Assembly: GCA_014871385.1 (NCBI GenBank)
Contig: CM026425.1
Location: 4,514,752-4,578,751, forward strand
Direction of reading: 5' to 3'
From: Ceratodon purpureus
Lineage: Eukaryota > Streptophyta > Bryopsida > Pseudoditrichales > Ditrichaceae
DNA: 64,000 bases
Shown: positions 24,476 to 36,600 of the stretch, piece by piece
Numbering within the stretch: the first letter of the stretch is position 1
How the letters are laid out: each line of letters starts with the position of its first letter
Translations under genes and position numbers: made by a program
Notes under the pieces: generated by a model
The model's database searches: none
Seen by the model: only the letters and a program-made list of their open reading frames with translations
What the model was told of the DNA's origin: nothing

Positions 24476-24960
24476 GCCAAAAACCCTCAAAACTGGCCCC
24501 TTTTTATATAAGGTGTAAGTTTTCAAGTTTTGATGTGTTTTGGGGGGGAAAATTTTAAGATCTAGTACCTCACTTGTACATTTATATGTACCAGAAATCT
24601 TAGATTCAAATTCTTCACCGTTTGCAAGATCATATTGTTCAAAATTTGACTTGAGGCTCTTCAAATTCTTATTCCTAGGTCGGTTAGAAATATGACAATG
24701 CACTTTTTACCATCATACAATTCATAAAACCTAAAGAGATGCTTGATTTCTCATATGACGTATGCTGAAATTCAAATACAAAGGCCGGTCTTTGATACTA
24801 AAAAAGGCATATGGAGAAATATTGGATTAAAAATCCAAATGATGAGATCATGCCTTCAAATTTTATATGTACAAAAAAGAAAACTTGAAAAATGATAAAA
24901 ATCTCAATGTTTGATGAATTTTTGAAGTTTCTGTGATCTAATTAATTTTGGGCAGATTTT
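24476..24960. repeat. Diverged repeat, copy 1
   Basis: Collinear with 25611-26170. Matching blocks include a CCAAAAACCCTCAAAACTGG-like start, CAATTGCAAGATC / TTTGCAAGATCAT, and TACAAAGGCCGGTCTTTGAT followed by GCATATGGAGAAA...TTGGATTAAAA. Identity is visibly patchy, so the copies are old. Confidence 0.65.
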
Positions 24961-25588
24961 GAGGATATATGAGTAGATACTGCAGTTTTTAGGCCCTAAT
25001 AGTGTTTCCAAACTTCCACTGCAAATATCTCCTAAAATATGAGAAATTTTGAAGCATAAATGTTCTTGTCGAAAAATATGGGAAAACTCCATAATCTGCA
25101 AACCGTTTCAACTTCATACAATCTGTATTACATTCACATTTCATTCATGTTACTGTGTAACCTTCATCAACTTGGCAGCTGTCAATATGACCACTTCAAA
25201 ATCACTGGTAACAAAGGTTCCAAACATGAACGACTTCCCATGAGGGACCACTTCAGAATATTGGTGAGGCCCCAAATGAAATTTATTATTACTACTAATA
25301 TGGTACCCAGTGCCATCTGCATTCTTGAATCTTATGGACCCCATGTCATTGAACTCTTTGACTAGTGGGTGTGCTTGGGGGAGAACCTATACATGACTTT
25401 GTCGTACTGCAGATACTTGTCGTACTGCAAATTGCCTAATACTGTAACTGTTCCAACAATATATGAAAAGTGTAGATACAAAGGGCCAAGTAGCTTTTCA
25501 ACAATGTTTTCCAAATAACAGTACCTCACTATGCAATGTTATATATTAATCAGGATGAACGATAGTACCAGTTTTTGATCACAACGTA
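24961..25588. other. AT-rich spacer between repeat copies
   Basis: Contains short overlapping frames on both strands (25049-25365) without motifs. No gene is supported. A local duplication of CTTGTCGTACTGCA lies near 25400-25430. Confidence 0.4.
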
Positions 25589-25589
25589 C

Positions 25590-26435
25590 TTAACCCCTAA
25601 ACGGCCAAGGGTGTTTTTCATCAAAACTTCCTGAAAACAGCCCCTCTTCAAAGAAAGGTGGATTTTGCAAAGTTGGGGTCTTAATTAGAACATCTAATTG
25701 CAAGATCTTGTAGTTAACTTCTATGTCTACATGTCCACCAAATCTTACACTCTCATTTCTCACCAATTGCAAGATCATAACATTCAAAGTTGAAAAACAA
25801 GTTTTTTTTCCTGTGCAAAAATGGATCAGCAGAGTTTTGAAGGCCCAAAAAACCATTTTTTTGCATTATGGATTTTGGGGCTTTTGATGCATGTCAAAGA
25901 AGACTAAGTTAGCTAATTGTGTTAAAAAAATTATATTCAAAAAAGTTGTGGAAGGTTACCAAAAAAATCATTTTCCGCTAGGGGGTATACTGAAATTTAC
26001 AAACAAAGGCCGTTTTTTGACAATAAAAATAGCATATGAAAAAAAATTGGATTAAAACTCCGAACGGTGGGAACATGCTCTACTACCTTCTCTATACATA
26101 GAAATTTTTGTTTTTGAAAAATATCAAAATCTCAATTTTTGGTGAAATTTCAAAGTTTCGTCTTTAGGCAGATTTGGGTAGTTTTGGGCAATTTTGGGCA
26201 AAATTTTCTGCATTCACAGTGGTTGAGAGCCTCCCCTGGAAGGGCGTTTTATGCTCGGAGGAGCATAACTTTTTCTCACTTCATCCAAAAAAATAAAAAA
26301 AATATCCCCATAAAGCTCTTGAAAAAACCTTTTTCCACAAAAAAATTCAAAATTTTTCAAGTAAATTTGAAATTTTAGGAACCTGCCTAAATTTCAAAAA
26401 CACCCATTCTAGGACAATGGCTGTTTAGGGGTTAA
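25590..26435. mobile_element. Nonautonomous TIR element (about 850 bp) containing repeat copy 2
   Basis: Starts TTAACCCCTAAACGGCCAAG and ends with the inverse (GGCTGTTTAGGGGTTAA). The outer ~18 bp match with one difference, then similarity continues patchily through a GGTGTTTTT block. No coding capacity. The interior from 25611 is the diverged copy of 24476-24960. Target duplication not clear. Confidence 0.6.
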
Positions 26436-26466
26436 GATAGCATCACCAGGAGTGGCCACTTTCAGA

Positions 26467-26914
26467 TTTTTAAAGGTTTAAAAGCTATATTATGTATCCA
26501 TGTAGCCTGAGTTGCAGAAAGACATATTAATGTAGCCGGCGGTAAGTCAGTCCACGAAGCCAAAATATAATTTCCAAAGTCGTTGGTGTGATTTCTCCAA
26601 AGGAGGGTGTCTGCCCAAGGGAGGGCGTAAGGTACAGTAGAAGCAAGTCTAGTTAGTAGTAATTGTGCAGGTCCTAGGACCAAGCTTAGGTGCGTTGGAG
26701 TTTAATTTTTAAAGGTTTAAAAGCTATATTATGTACCAGTTTGTGATGACGATGCAATACGCCCTCCCAACAAGAGCTGAGCAGCCTGCGCCCAACAAAG
26801 ATCTTGCAGCTGTATTGTCCTGGAAAAATATTCTTCTAATTTGTGGACTATTAAGATACTTACCGCCGGCTACAGTATTAGGAGTATGAGTCTTTCTGCG
26901 ACTCAGGCTGCATA
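26467..26914. repeat. Nested direct and inverted repeats
   Basis: A 30-bp block ending AAAGCTATATTATGTA is identical at 26467-26496 and 26706-26735. An inverted pair lies at 26499-26546 (TGTAGCCTGAGTTGCAGAAA...TGTAGCCGGCGGTAAG) and 26859-26914. This looks like one small element inserted in another, or a foldback partly duplicated. Confidence 0.65.
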
Positions 26915-27975
26915 GACTGCAAGTTGGTTGCCATGACTCGATCGATGCCAGACTTTTCCAGATGAGATCATCTCTCACGTTCTTACACCTCTGTTTGCAC
27001 CAAAACGTCAATTACTCTCGCGTCCTTGTCTGTAAGATTTGGAGCGCACTACTGGGTCTTCCACTTGCTAGTGAGTTAACTCACGTTGCTTATACTGCCG
27101 AAGAGATCCGTCATTATCCTGCTTCTTTCTTTGTCAGTTGGGCCAGGAGTGGGGATGGTTAGTGCGTTGCAAGGTTTGGAGCCGTTTGCACTCGCTAAGG
27201 AACTTGGAACTGCACTCATTTAGTGCTGGACGATAGCTTTGGAGTATAGCCAGATGATCTCATCCACTGCTGCCATTGGGTTGAAAAGTGGTACCACTGG
27301 TAAGTAGTGCCAGTCCCTTGAGCCTGAACATACCTGAGAAGTCATCTTGGTTTGTTAGCTTGCCGATTCCCGAGTTGGAATGTGTTCGACCCTTAAAAGT
27401 CAATGCGCTTGTAAGATTTTAAAATTTTCTAGCATCACTTTTCAGATTTTTTCTTTGCTCCAAAGTAGGCCATGAAATTAGTCTAAAGGCAATTCTCAAT
27501 TTGCTAAAAAAAGAAGCAGTATGGTTGCATAAAAACTGAAGGTAGTTACAGATTTACTGCTGGTGTGTTGATAGTATTAGAGACTGATTTTTCAGACCTG
27601 CAAGGTCACCCATGACATCGACTTTGAGGGCTGGCGGCGACAGATGGAACTGCAGAATATAGTCTGTTACGTGAGTGCTGTGCACGATATATGTTGCATG
27701 CCATGTTCGAATAACTCTTTCCGCAGGTCCTTGTTGTGGATCTGCATAAGATATTTTCCCAGGACCAAATTCATATATGCCTAAGAGCTGAGATAAAATG
27801 TTAATGATGCCCAAGTTTGTAAAATTTCAGTGGAACATTTTCAGGGTCTGATTGTCTATTGTGTGCATGCTTGCAGGCATCATGATCTCTTGTGCATACT
27901 TCGTCACGCTAAAGCTTTAGAGGTAGGCAGAGTTTCAACAAGACAACTGAAAGCGTTCTACTGGGTGATCTACCA
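26915..27975 (+). promoter_or_regulatory. Upstream region of the LRR gene, no gene seen
   Basis: About 1 kb with short frames on both strands (26962-27162 plus, 27554-27814 minus), none with family signal. It should contain the promoter and 5' leader of the downstream gene; I could not fix a TATA box. Confidence 0.35.
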
Positions 27976-30721
27976 ATGATGACGATCAAAGGCAGTATAT
28001 CATCTTTAGTGGTGCCGCTCTGTCTTCTTTTTCTGTCTCTACCCCTCCTCTCACAGACAGCTCTCTCTGCACCGTCTACCACCGTCAATCCATTGCAGAT
28101 GCACCAGCTCATGACCCAGAGGAAGACACCATTACACTTGGGAAGATGGAAAAGAAGTGCTAGAGTAGAACGCAAAGATGAATTTGACCCCACAGCCAAC
28201 TTTCGAGACAGAATACTTTACAGCACCAGAAACCTTATTGTTTCAAACACCACCACGCCAGCCAGTGAGGTGAATGCACTCCTTGCCATCAAAAGGAGCA
28301 TCTGGACTGATCCCACAAGGATACTGGCAAATTGGACCCTGGAAAACAACTTCAGTGTCTGCAGCACATGGAAGGGCGTGATATGTAACACAATGGGGCA
28401 AGTGGCACAACTCCATCTTGAGGGTATGGGGCTGAATGGCACTATCGCTCCCCAGATAGGCAATCTCGTGCACTTAATCTACTTGAACTGTAGCGGGAAC
28501 AGTTTGAGAGGACCAATTCCTGAATTGGAAGGATGCCAGGAACTGGCCACTCTAGATTTGAGTGTCAATTCACTGAATGGCAGTTTGTCTCCCAAGCTGT
28601 TTGCCCTTCCGAAACTTGAGTTGCTGGTGCTTTCAAATAACAGTTTCTCTGGTCCCCTTCCCGAAGTTGCAGAGAATGGTTGTCGGAGTATGACAGAGAT
28701 ATGGGTCGAACTTGCTAACTTGTCCGGAACCCTTCCAAGTAGTTTGAGTAGGTGTCGGAATTTGACGGCATTATGGTTGTCAAGCAACAGCTTCTCAGGT
28801 AAGACTTGATTATACAGTTGTATCTGATAAATGCATTCATTGTGGATGGTTATTATTTCCTAACTGTTACACCACAGTGGAACTGTACTATTTTGCTTAA
28901 ATACTGTGACAGCTCCTTTCCTTTCTAACTTGACCTAGTTTTAACATGAACAATACTCTCTGGGGCGTAAATTGTTTAAAGTTAATCTGAATAACTTTAC
29001 AAATATTATCCTTTTCACAAATTTCTACCTGTGCAGGCAAAATACCTAGTCAGCTGGGATTATTGAAGAAATTGGAACAGCTATCATTGTGGAACAACAG
29101 CCTTGAAGGCCAAATTCCACCTTCTTTAGGAATGTTAAGCCAACTTCAGATACTTTGGTTGGATGACAACAACCTTACAGGTTCTATTCCATCTTCATTG
29201 GGAATGTTGAACCAACTTCAAGAACTTACTTTACAAAAAAACAACCTAACAGGTATTTTTCCTTCATCTTCAATAATCATTTAGATTAAGACAATCTGAT
29301 ATCAATATTCTATTCCTCCTTTGAGGTTGAGAAGTTAAGCTACTCGAAAAACTTGAATTTATCAGAAATAACCATCTAGGGCTCTCCCTTCTTCTCTTGG
29401 AATGTCGAGGGAATTCAATTACCTTATTTAGGTTCTAACATTCAAGTTGACAGGTACCATCCCTTCTTCTCTTGGAAATTGTTCATCTCTCGGATATTTG
29501 GACCTCTGCACTAACCAGTTATCGGGGGAGATTCCATCAGAACTTGGTAATATGCCACAACTGTGGTATTTATCCTTATCACTGAATGGCTTAACCGGAG
29601 ATTTCCCTCTACCGTTGTGCAACGTATCTAGTCTTCAATTCTTGAGCATGTATTCAAACATGCTCAACTTCAATGCATCCGCTCTATCATGCCTAAGTGA
29701 ATGTGCGAATCTGGAATATCTTGCATTACAAGATAACAAGATTTATGGATCGATACAGCAGCTAGACTTCACCAAGTGGGCATCCCTGAAATATTTCAAT
29801 GTCGCAGGCAACAAGTTAATAGGACGGATTCCCCCATCCTTTGGAAGTGTCAACTCTACCCTGACAGTCGCAGATTTTGGTCGAAATAAATTTACCGGAG
29901 GCTTTTCCGGGGAGGTGGACGGTAACAATCTTTCTGAGTTGTTTTTCCTTGCATTTGGTCACAATCAACTGGAAGGAGTTATACCTTCGTGGTTTGGAAA
30001 CCTGAAGACCTTGCAAGTGTTGGACTTGTCATCCAACAAACTCACCGGTGGCATCCCCTCCAGCTTTCGTAATTTGGATCAGTTCCGACTACCACCGAAA
30101 CCTCTAAATGCGAATACTCAGAACACAACCTATTATTCAACTTGGTACCCTAATCTCGAATTCGGAACAAGCTACATGGATTTGTCTTCAAACGCACTGG
30201 ACGGTGAACTGCCTCTAGAATTGACTGAGCTGGTGACTCTCAAGTATCTCAATTTATCGAACAATAACTTACATGGACGATTATGGCCAACTATTCAGAA
30301 CCTGAACGCTCTGGAATTTCTTGACATATCCAAAAACAACCTCTCCGGTCCACTTCCTTCGACACTACCTGCAGCATTGAGCAGATTCAACATCTCCCTC
30401 AACAATCTCAGTGGAACTATTCCCTCCGGCAACCAGTATGCCACGTTTCCAGAGACCTCTTACTTGCCAGGAAATCCGGGGCTATGCGGAATAGTGATCC
30501 ACAGACCATGTGTGGATGCAGAGTCCGAAAATTCTGAGTATACTGATTCACCTTGCATTTCAAATTACATATCTCTTCCAGGTTTTGAAATCGGAGCCGC
30601 TGCTGGGTTCTTCATGGCGATGTTGACGTTCATAACTTGGGCCCCAGCCCGACTGTTCATGTTGAGAGCAGAAAAGCAGCAAGGGCCACCGAGGTATGGC
30701 TTGTACACTCCGAAGTTTTGA
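27976..30721 (+). CDS. Leucine-rich-repeat receptor-like protein (no kinase)
   Basis: Three exons 27976-28798, 29037-29252, 29454-30721; 2307 nt in frame, 768 aa. Signal peptide at the N-terminus (hydrophobic VVPLCLLFLSLPLL). LRRNT_2-like cap (EVNALLAIKRSIWTDPTRIL, CSTWKGVICN), then a long array of plant extracellular LRRs of the LxxLxLxxNxLxGxIPxxLGxL type, with introns cutting at the same G of the LxG position. C-terminal cap GNPGLCG, one transmembrane helix (GAAAGFFMAMLTFITWAPARL) and a short basic tail (...YGLYTPKF). No kinase domain follows, so it fits the receptor-like-protein class, which needs a partner kinase to signal at the plasma membrane. Ligand unknown. Introns between identical LRR phases suggest growth by exon duplication. 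Confidence 0.9.
29340..29420 (+). pseudogene. Degenerate LRR exon relic inside an intron
   Basis: The intron between exons 2 and 3 contains AATAACCATCTAGGGCTCTC followed by CCTTCTTCTCTTGGAATGTC, matching the flanking LRR exons (NNLTG..PSSLGM) but out of frame and lacking splice signals. It is probably the remains of a former LRR exon. Confidence 0.5.
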
Positions 30722-32123
30722 CTGCAGATGGCACGTAAATCTCAATTTGATGGCACTTCCTACGCACTTCGAACCAGCCTTTCTCGGTACCAAACAGCAT
30801 TATGGTCACAGTGCACGTTATATCATATACTTCGACCTAAATTTTAGTACTCACTAGCTGTTCTGTATAACTCCAGCTGAGTGATCTGTTAGATGTAAAT
30901 ATAATCTGTGACCAAGGATAAATACCACACTTCAAATTAAAATGCTTGTAATAGATACAGATAGCGGACGATACTCTCAGGATATACAAGACATAATGAT
31001 TTTGTATAAATATTTTGATGATCAAGCCTTTGATGTCGATGCGAGGCATAATCTTCACTATATGCGTCTTTGTGTTTGATTGTACATCCGTCGCCTAGGT
31101 GAGTTTTAGGTTTGGTAGTCAAGCTGGAAATGAAACTGAATTATGAACATGTGGAATTTATATTGGTTCGACAAAAAAATAGGCGATTGATTTCGTCAGT
31201 TCCGTTGAGAAATGCGTGAATTTACATAACGGCTGAAACAAATTCATTGCCTTCCCACCTTTGCGTTTTTTAAAGCTCTAAATGTAAGGTTCAACTTGAA
31301 CAAGGACCGTGACCGTCACAAATGGGAATCAGCTATTAGTCGGATTAAATGATATGAATTACCAACACTCGACTGCAAAGAGGGAAGGGATGACCTGCAT
31401 GCTTCACCCAACTATCAGAGAGTAGGAGCAAATTCTTTGAGGGTTTTGGGAGAAACCTGGGAGCAAGTATGAAAATATATCTACCTGCGAATTTTAATTA
31501 CAACAAACGCAACAATAATCTTGTGTCTTGATTCTTTTAAAGTCTCTTAGTTGGGATCACAGGCTCATTGTGATCAATTACAAAATTATTTCAATTCCAT
31601 GTGAAATACTCAATGTCTATAACTCATGAACTTATATCAAAATATTCTTCTAAGATGTAGTTAACATACATCCTTAAAAATGTTATGTTCCTCTAAATGC
31701 TACATGTACTAAGGAATTAAGGGTCCCATAACAACTTGGCTTACGGGCATATTGGTAGGTTATCTGAATCTTGACTGTCTACTGATTCCACAAATTCCAC
31801 AGGTTTCACAGATTTCACAGGTTCTGTGCCAGTGCTGCAAGGGCCAGAATGGCAACTTGTTCGGGCCATAAAAGTAGCAAATTAATATTTCTTATGAGAT
31901 AATGTAATAGCTAGAATTTTGTATAGAATTAGAGATGGGAAAACAAGATTACGCAGTATGCATTTTCATCTACTTCTAGCACATCATCATTTGCTTAAGA
32001 TTAAAACTTACTTCCAAAGGCTATCTGATATAAAAACTTTATTGGCACAATGTTGCATGATCTGTAGGTCAGATACTTGCACAGGCACCAAATTGAGGTT
32101 GAAAAATATTAAGTAAAGTTAAC
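30722..32123. other. Convergent intergenic spacer
   Basis: About 1.4 kb between the LRR gene (+) and the B12D gene (-), presumably both 3' UTRs. Short near-repeats of CCACAGGTTTCACAGATTTCACAG occur at about 31795-31830. No other gene seen. Confidence 0.5.
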
Positions 32124-33019
32124 TCACTTAGGCAAGATTCCAGTAAGACGATCGTTGAAAGCTGGCATGACTGTCTTGTGTTGCATTGATAGGTACTTTC
32201 GAAACTCGTGGTCTCTGTACATCCTGCCCTCCTCATAGTTGTCCAACACACCAGCTGCACGATCATCTTTGTTGATTCTGTGATCCCCAAAAACAGGCAT
32301 CGATATTGAGAGTTACACTATCCTAGAAGGCATTCACATCAAGAAATGAGCATTGTATACATCACATCCAAGTTACTGAATATATTAGTTGCAAATCAGT
32401 TTGAATTCCAGTGCTGAACCTGACATCTGGGTTGATACTCAAGTTTCTGGAGACAAAGAAAGTCGCTCCAACAACGGCTGCCATTGGTAGAATCTGCATG
32501 CCAACACAATTTCTAACAGCCATCCCTTTTAACAATTATAATCTTCTAGCATTTCATCAAGATCCAAGCACGTTAGAACAGACACAAGCTTGATTACACC
32601 CCGTCGACAGCTCATACGATCCGATTCGACTACACAGTAAATATTACCTGCGCTATGCAAGCCTAAGACCCAGGGACAAAATATGAGTAATCAAAGAAAG
32701 ATATTCAACAACTAGAGGAATCTGCTTCAGAAAGAGCAAAGGAAATCAGGAACAGCATCAATGTCGTGACGAAACACAATTGTTTCATGATGTCAATGTC
32801 GAGACAAAATACCATGGTTATGCACCCTTGCTGTCGATACCTATGTCAGAAAAATATATAGAACAGTGCACAATCAGAGGTATTCCTTCGAAGGCTGCTG
32901 AACTAATGCACAATAATATTTATACGTATTTTATTGCTCTTTTGCAAAGTTTGTTTTGTTCTACTCCCACCAACCTCACACATAAGCCACTTCTGCGCAT
33001 AGCTAGAAGCTTTCCCCAT
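32124..33019 (-). CDS. B12D / NDUFA4-like small mitochondrial protein
   Basis: Three exons 32975-33019, 32420-32493, 32124-32277; 273 nt, 90 aa, the normal B12D size. Start MGKASSYAQKWLMCE, one hydrophobic segment (ILPMAAVVGATFFVSRNL), then the family signature NPDVRINKDDRAAGVLDN and EEGRMYRDHEFRKYLS, ending PAFNDRLTGILPK. B12D proteins are single-pass inner-membrane proteins related to NDUFA4, associated with the respiratory chain and, in cereals, with seed maturation and hypoxic germination. Exon 1 is short and its choice rests on the phase-0 join and the family N-terminus; exons 2 and 3 are certain. Confidence 0.85.
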
Positions 33020-33682
33020 GTTTGATGCTAAGAGATAAGCTGTTCTCCGTTCACAGTGCGTCTCCAACAACACAATTTTCAACCTCTGTAAGTAACCTGG
33101 GAGAGCTGGATGAAGAAAGGGTTGAGTTGAAAGGGCAAGTTGAAAGGAGTACAAAGAGACGCAACCCTTAGGCAAGATCAGCAGGGTAGAAGAACGCAGA
33201 TGACAACAAAAAGTACTTGAATCGAGATCAATGTTCCTCGCCTGTACTTCAATAAGCACTGCTTTACCTAATTCGGCTACATCCACATCTCCCAAAAAAC
33301 GAGTGATGAGGTCAATAACATGCCGATCATAGGAACTTCACGAAAGGAAAGTAAATACATGGAACCTCTACCAGCCATTATTGACGTACAACCCAGGCAT
33401 AACGCTCAATTTACCATTTTAGCAGTCGTGTACGGTGAACCAATCAGACACACGTAAACTCAAGTAGTATTTTGAAAACTGTATCAAGGGAGTAGCAACA
33501 TTTTGAATTAACCAAGGCCTACACGGTTCATTATCAGTTGGCACTAAGATAGTCCAAGTAAGGAAGCTACTTTTAGCAACCTGATAATCTACAGAATAGA
33601 CATGGCTAGAGTATCATCTACACAAGTTGTTCCTAAAGTGTACCATACAAGAAGTTCACAAGGCTGCCAAAAATGTTAAGGC
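33020..33682. other. Spacer between two minus-strand genes
   Basis: About 660 bp: upstream region of the B12D gene and 3' region of the SCAB-like gene. The minus-strand frame 32903-33295 overlaps the B12D first exon in another phase and is not a gene. Confidence 0.5.
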
Positions 33683-36600
33683 TCAATGCCTAAGCCATTT
33701 GCGCCTGGTTTTCTTTTTCTCATCCATGGCCTGCAATAATACAAGATAAAACGTCAAAATCTTACTCGAAATGTATTTGTTTGTATACCAAAGTAAATGT
33801 ACTCCTCTCCTTCTACATTTAGTAATTTTAAAAAGTATATTGATATGAACCTAGTGAAGATTCAATGCAATAGAGAACTACCGTATTCAATGTTCACCCT
33901 AAACTGCTGCTTTAAGAACGCCTAAATGTGCAGTGCAATCTTCTAGAGCAACAAGATTAATGTCATTATAATGGACATTGCAGGCAAGTAGTATTAACCC
34001 TTGGACGTCACAAGCGGCCTCTTAGGTCACGAGTTCACTATATTTAACGTTTTGGGTTGTTATGGACAGATCCCAAAACTAACTTTTCGTCCCTTTTAAT
34101 TTTCCTCCTACAAACGTGTTCAGAGTTTCCGCATAATCTGGACCGGTGAAATGAGTTACTTACAGCCTTATGAAAAGCTCGGAAAGTTAGTACAGCCATA
34201 TCTCGAGTCCTGTAAACCCAATCAACAATTGCTATTAGGTGCCAGGATTGTCACTCAAAGATCTAAAAGTGAAGGAGGAAAATTCCATGTCGAAAAAACA
34301 CCCAAGTATGTCCATACTACATAGGATGGCCCAACATACATGACATATTGGTTGTATAAGTTTTCAAGTTGGCATTGGGCATTTCAAGGTCACAACACAC
34401 AAATTGTTAATGAAACTATGTCGCTATGTCACTGCTTTTTCACGATAAGACTCACCGAGGATCACGCAATTCCAGGTAGCTCTCTCTGCCGCCATCCTCT
34501 CCGCTAATAACACACTGAAGTAACTCTCCACATGGTATTTTGATCTGCGCTTTCAGGAAGAATGTTAGTGCTCATAATCGATCAAGAAACAGGAACCTTA
34601 AATTCAAAGCTAAGATCCTTGATATTTTTCAAACGTCAGAGTGGTCCCCATGAAAAGAAGTAAAACTTAAGGAAGCAGGCACAAAATAAGGGGTATTGAT
34701 AGGCGTACAAGAACATCAGGTGCATATTTTTCATTGATAATCACTTTACGGCTACTGTTCCGCCGCAATTCAAAATTTGACCGTCTCAATACAAGCGTTC
34801 CAGGCTCTAATACGTCTTCAGATGTCCCCTCTTGAATCTGTAAAGAACAAGGCAATGAAATCCGATGAGTGTAAAATCACGACCAACACTTCTCCAAAAG
34901 TAGAGTTGGCAATGTGCCCAGCCAGATTAGAAAAATTTAGAAGTCCCCATAATTAGAGAAAATTGCCAGAAGTAAATTAAGCACTAACCAGCAAATTAAC
35001 TTCAAATGAGGCTTGGCCATGTGTCATGGAGCTGTTAATTTGGTCCTGCATCATTGGATCTGCAAATTGAGGAGAGCTACTATCAGCCATTTCGCCTCAC
35101 TTCAATGTATGTCATTTCCTCGGAGTAGCAACTCCAATAAGACAAAGGTGATTTCATAACCAGATACTCAGAACTTCAAACTTGCCACACCAAAACATGT
35201 AGACGACTTCAGGCTTACCTCGACTGATCCAGTTGCCGTCATTAGCCATAACTATAACCAAATCACCCTGAAGGATACCACATGTATAAGTAAACAAAGA
35301 AAGAAGGATTTAGATGAGATGACTAGTAACAAATAGTCCTAAACTTGTAGAAAGCGTGTACACGAATTAAGATGAAATATATTCAGAGGTTTTGTCTATC
35401 GTCATTTTGCCTGCAAAATATAACCAACAAATCAAGCCATGTAGTCAAAACAAAAGGATTCATCTTACCCTGCGACCTCGCTCATCCATCGGAACGCATT
35501 CAATAGCTACCATACTGTCACAATCATCGGCAGTGATGGTGTACTCTGGTTGTGCTGCCCCTGAAATCACAGAAACTCTTGGATATGATTGAAATGCAAA
35601 GTAACGTGCCTGAATGATACATAGAACTTCAGAAACTAACTGCTATGACTTCCTATCAGATTCAATCTTTCAAAAAAAATTGCTTAAAGACGTGATTCAA
35701 CGAAGTTCAGATAGAGCTGCCCTAAAAGACGTCATAAAAGACATGGGCCAGAAGCCTCTCCATAATGAAATAAAGAACATGTTAGTGAAGCATCAGATTA
35801 AAATAGTGCGAGGTTCTGTAGCCACTGAAATGAAAGCCCATACCTTCGATCATGGCAGCAGTTCCATCTTGATAATGTCGAACCCACTGCATTACCGTCC
35901 AACAAAGAGCAAAGCATGAGGCTGAAAGTTTTTAAAACGTCATTCATATATCTAAACTTCAAAATATCTTCCGACTGAAATTTTAAAAAAACCATTAAGT
36001 AATTCACAACCGACGATCTGCACTAGAAACTGAAAGCAAAAAGGTGGACAATTATCATCAGAATGTACCCCAAGAATACTGCATTAGGGTCTTCATATGG
36101 GTACGATCTAATATATTACTCTCATTGCTTTAGCCAAATGTTTGAAGTTATCATATTGAGAGAGAATGCTCATGTAGGACCTGGTCACGTAAGGACCACA
36201 TATCTTTGTTAATATATTTATAGTTATAAGTCTGTGAAACCACTTAATGACTTATTCACAGCTACCAAGCTCAGCTGAAAACAAATCCGTTTTCTATTTA
36301 TCAATAGCTCATTGTTTCCATTACCAGTCCCGTCAACTAACTCCTCTAAACTACTTAGAATGCTCCACTCTATAAAGAGATAGACACAATGCATATATTT
36401 GCGATAACTCAACGACCATATAAGACCCAAGCGGGCTGACAGCCGCCTGTGGAAGAGCGAAGCTTCAGGTTACCTCGCTATTCAAAACACAGTTCCCACG
36501 AACTCAAAAAGCATTTCTTTAAATAATTTGCTCAACTGCATACGCAGTCAATAAGAAGGATTTCTATCAAACACCTGGTTTCGGTTGCTCTGAAGGACAA

